39,363 nt of DNA, taken from assembly GCA_001449105.1 (NCBI GenBank), contig LNIY01000098.1:1-39363 (forward strand), in the 5' to 3' direction. Position 1 is the stretch's first letter. Every line of letters begins with the position of its first letter. Below are positions 37,634 to 39,363 of this stretch, one piece after another. A program made the translations under genes and the position numbers. Below the pieces are notes generated by a model. That model was not told the origin of the DNA, ran no database searches, and worked only from the letters and a program-made list of their open reading frames with translations. The stretch is from Caulobacter vibrioides. GTDB taxonomy: Bacteria > Pseudomonadota > Alphaproteobacteria > Caulobacterales > Caulobacteraceae.

Positions 37634-39253
37634 GTGTCCGATCTCGACGCCGCCTGGACCCGCCTGGAAACCGCCGCCAAGGCCGCCGGGGAGAAGCGCA
37701 TCGTCGAGTTCTTCGACACAGAGCCCCAGCGTCTCGAAACCCTGACCCTCGACGTCGCCGGCCTGCACCTGGATCTGTCCAAGCAGGCCTGGGACGAGGC
37801 CGGCCTGGAGGCCGCGCTCGACCTGGCCCACGCCGCCGGCGTCGAGGCCGCCCGCGCCCGCATGCTGGGCGGCGAGGCGATCAACAGCTCCGAAGGCCGC
37901 GCCGTGCTGCACGTCGCCCTGCGCGCCAAGGCCGACGCCGACATCAAGGCGCAAGGCGTTCCGGTGATGGCCGAGGTCGAGGCCGTCCGTGAGCGGATGA
38001 AGGCCTTCGCCGAGGCCGTCCGCTCGGGCGCGATCAACGGCGCCACCGGCAAGCCGTTCAAGGCGATCCTGCACATCGGCATCGGCGGCAGCGACCTTGG
38101 TCCCCGCCTGCTGTGGGACGCCCTGCGCCCGGTGAAGCCTTCGATCGACCTGCGCTTCGTGGCCAATGTGGACGGCGCCGAGTTCCTGCTGACCACGGCC
38201 GACCTCGATCCGGAAGAGACCCTGGTCGTGGTGGTCTCCAAGACCTTCACCACCCAGGAGACCATGTCCAACGCCGCCGCCGCCCGCGCCTGGCTGGTCG
38301 CGGCCCTGGGCGAGACGGGCGCCAACGCCCACCTGGCCGCCGTGTCGACGGCGCTGGACAAGACCTCGGCCTTCGGCGTCGCTGACGAGCGCGTGTTCGG
38401 CTTCTGGGACTGGGTCGGCGGCCGCTATTCGCTGTGGTCGGCGGTCAGCCTGTCGGTGGCCGTCGCCGCCGGCTGGGACGTGTTCCAGGGCTTCCTCGAC
38501 GGCGCCGCCGAGATGGACGCCCACTTCGCCACCGCCCCGCTGGACAAGAACGCCCCGGTGCTGGTGGCCCTGGCCCAGGTCTTCAACCGCAACGGCCTCG
38601 ATCGCCGCGCCCGCTCGGTGGTTCCGTACTCGCACCGCCTGCGCCGCCTGGCCTCGTTCCTCCAGCAGCTGGAGATGGAGAGCAACGGCAAGTCGGTCGG
38701 CCCGAACGGCCAGCCGGCCGCGCGCGGCACCGCCACCGTCGTGTTCGGCGACGAGGGCACCAACGTCCAGCACGCCTACTTCCAGTGCATGCACCAGGGG
38801 ACCGACATCACCCCGATGGAGCTGATCGGCCTGGCCAGGTCGGATGAAGGTCCGGCCGGCATGCACGAAAAGCTGCTGTCGAACCTGCTGGCCCAGGCCG
38901 AAGCCTTCATGGTCGGCCGCACGACGGAAGACGTGGTCGCCGAGCTTCAGGCCAAGGGCGTTTCGGAAGCCGAGATCGCCACCCTGGCCCCGCAGCGCAC
39001 CTTCGCCGGCAACCGCCCGTCGACCCTGGTGCTGCTCGACCGCCTGACGCCCCAGACCTTCGGCGCCCTGATCGCCCTCTATGAGCACAAGACCTTCGTC
39101 GAGGGCGTGATCTGGGGGATCAACAGCTTCGACCAGTGGGGCGTGGAACTTGGCAAGGTGATGGCCGGCCGCATCCTGCCGGAACTGGAAGCCGGCGCGG
39201 TGGGCGAGCACGACCCGTCGACGAGCGCGCTGATCGGGCGGCTGAAGAAGTAG
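37634..39253 (+). CDS. pgi: Glucose-6-phosphate isomerase
   Basis: The 539-residue glycolytic and Entner-Doudoroff-linked enzyme interconverts glucose-6-phosphate and fructose-6-phosphate. Motifs in order: LHIGIGGSDLGPRLLWDAL (phosphate site), VVVSKTFTTQETMSNA, FWDWVGGRYSLWSAVSLSVA, EMESNGKS (catalytic Glu349), GTNVQHAYFQCMHQG (catalytic His380) and WGVELGKVMAGRILPEL (Lys508). GTG 37634 is chosen as the start because GGAG lies 6 bases upstream; ATG 37622 lacks such a site. It sits alone between a small exported protein and repeat elements. Confidence 0.96.
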   Translation: MSDLDAAWTRLETAAKAAGEKRIVEFFDTEPQRLETLTLDVAGLHLDLSKQAWDEAGLEAALDLAHAAGVEAARARMLGGEAINSSEGRAVLHVALRAKADADIKAQGVPVMAEVEAVRERMKAFAEAVRSGAINGATGKPFKAILHIGIGGSDLGPRLLWDALRPVKPSIDLRFVANVDGAEFLLTTADLDPEETLVVVVSKTFTTQETMSNAAAARAWLVAALGETGANAHLAAVSTALDKTSAFGVADERVFGFWDWVGGRYSLWSAVSLSVAVAAGWDVFQGFLDGAAEMDAHFATAPLDKNAPVLVALAQVFNRNGLDRRARSVVPYSHRLRRLASFLQQLEMESNGKSVGPNGQPAARGTATVVFGDEGTNVQHAYFQCMHQGTDITPMELIGLARSDEGPAGMHEKLLSNLLAQAEAFMVGRTTEDVVAELQAKGVSEAEIATLAPQRTFAGNRPSTLVLLDRLTPQTFGALIALYEHKTFVEGVIWGINSFDQWGVELGKVMAGRILPELEAGAVGEHDPSTSALIGRLKK

Positions 39254-39265
39254 CCGCCTGGCGGC

Positions 39266-39363
39266 GGCCCCCTCCGGCCCTTCGGGCCACCTCCCCCAAA
39301 GGGGGAGGATCTTGGCGCTTCAGATGCTCCCCCTCTGGGGGAGCATCTGAAGCGCCAAGATCC
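39266..39363. repeat. Dispersed repeat plus 57-bp perfect palindrome, cut by window end
   Basis: 39269-39307 repeats the right-arm pattern of the 10554-10693 element: CCCCCTCCGGCCCTTCGGGC, then CCTCCCCCAAAGGGGGAGG. Next to it, 39307-39363 is a perfect palindrome with 27-bp arms around TCT (GGATCTTGGCGCTTCAG outer half). Because the right arm stops exactly at the last base, the symmetric structure probably continues beyond the window. Confidence 0.85.

Overview
The window is about 39 kb of high-GC DNA from an alphaproteobacterium, almost certainly Caulobacter or a close relative in the Caulobacteraceae. This rests on the protein sequences, the rnd-lptC-lptA-lptB-rpoN-hpf-ptsN order, an orphan TonB-dependent receptor, and several dispersed palindromic intergenic elements. 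It is mostly dense chromosomal core. The one clearly mobile sequence is the 3' tail of an IS110-type transposase at the left edge.

Layout: 1-114 IS110 transposase remnant. 221-2400 divergent purU and argE (one-carbon and arginine metabolism). 2363-6963 a glycosyltransferase facing rfbC-rfbB-rfbD-rfbA, the complete dTDP-L-rhamnose pathway. 6939-8700 a GST followed by queG (tRNA queuosine). 8701-9042 a 342-bp gap filled by a nested inverted-repeat element. 9043-11583 hldE (ADP-heptose) and a CDF metal exporter. 11622-14495 a large TonB-dependent receptor. 14667-16977 two divergent citrate synthase homologues, one with an N-terminal DNA-binding domain. 17180-23171 gltD-gltB glutamate synthase. 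23417-24217 uppP. 24296-25267 an NDUFA9-like NAD(P)-binding protein. 25412-25498 tRNA-Leu(CAG). 25649-31914 rnd, lptC, lptA, lptB, rpoN, exoD-like, hpf and ptsN. 31951-32908 a hotdog-fold protein and a small secreted protein. 33032-35221 a DsbD/ScsB-type thiol reductase. 35261-37475 a DUF1353 lipoprotein, a redoxin and a small exported protein. 37634-39253 pgi.

Much of the content serves the cell envelope: rhamnose and heptose precursors, the LPS bridge and its ATPase, lipid-carrier recycling, and periplasmic thiol chemistry. A second theme is carbon/nitrogen balance: GOGAT, sigma-54, PtsN, and a citrate synthase pair beside GOGAT.

The most unusual locus is the citrate synthase pair. The plus-strand protein joins a MerR/excisionase-like DNA-binding segment to a citrate synthase body that keeps the catalytic His/His/Asp residues. 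The minus-strand partner has Glu where the catalytic Asp normally sits. The 76-bp gap between them holds TTGAT/ATCAA repeats over a perfect TATAAT box placed so that the fusion gene's mRNA would be almost leaderless. This looks like a self-regulating, possibly metabolite-sensing switch. The dispersed inverted repeats (nested, collapsed and near-perfect palindromic forms) are the second notable feature.
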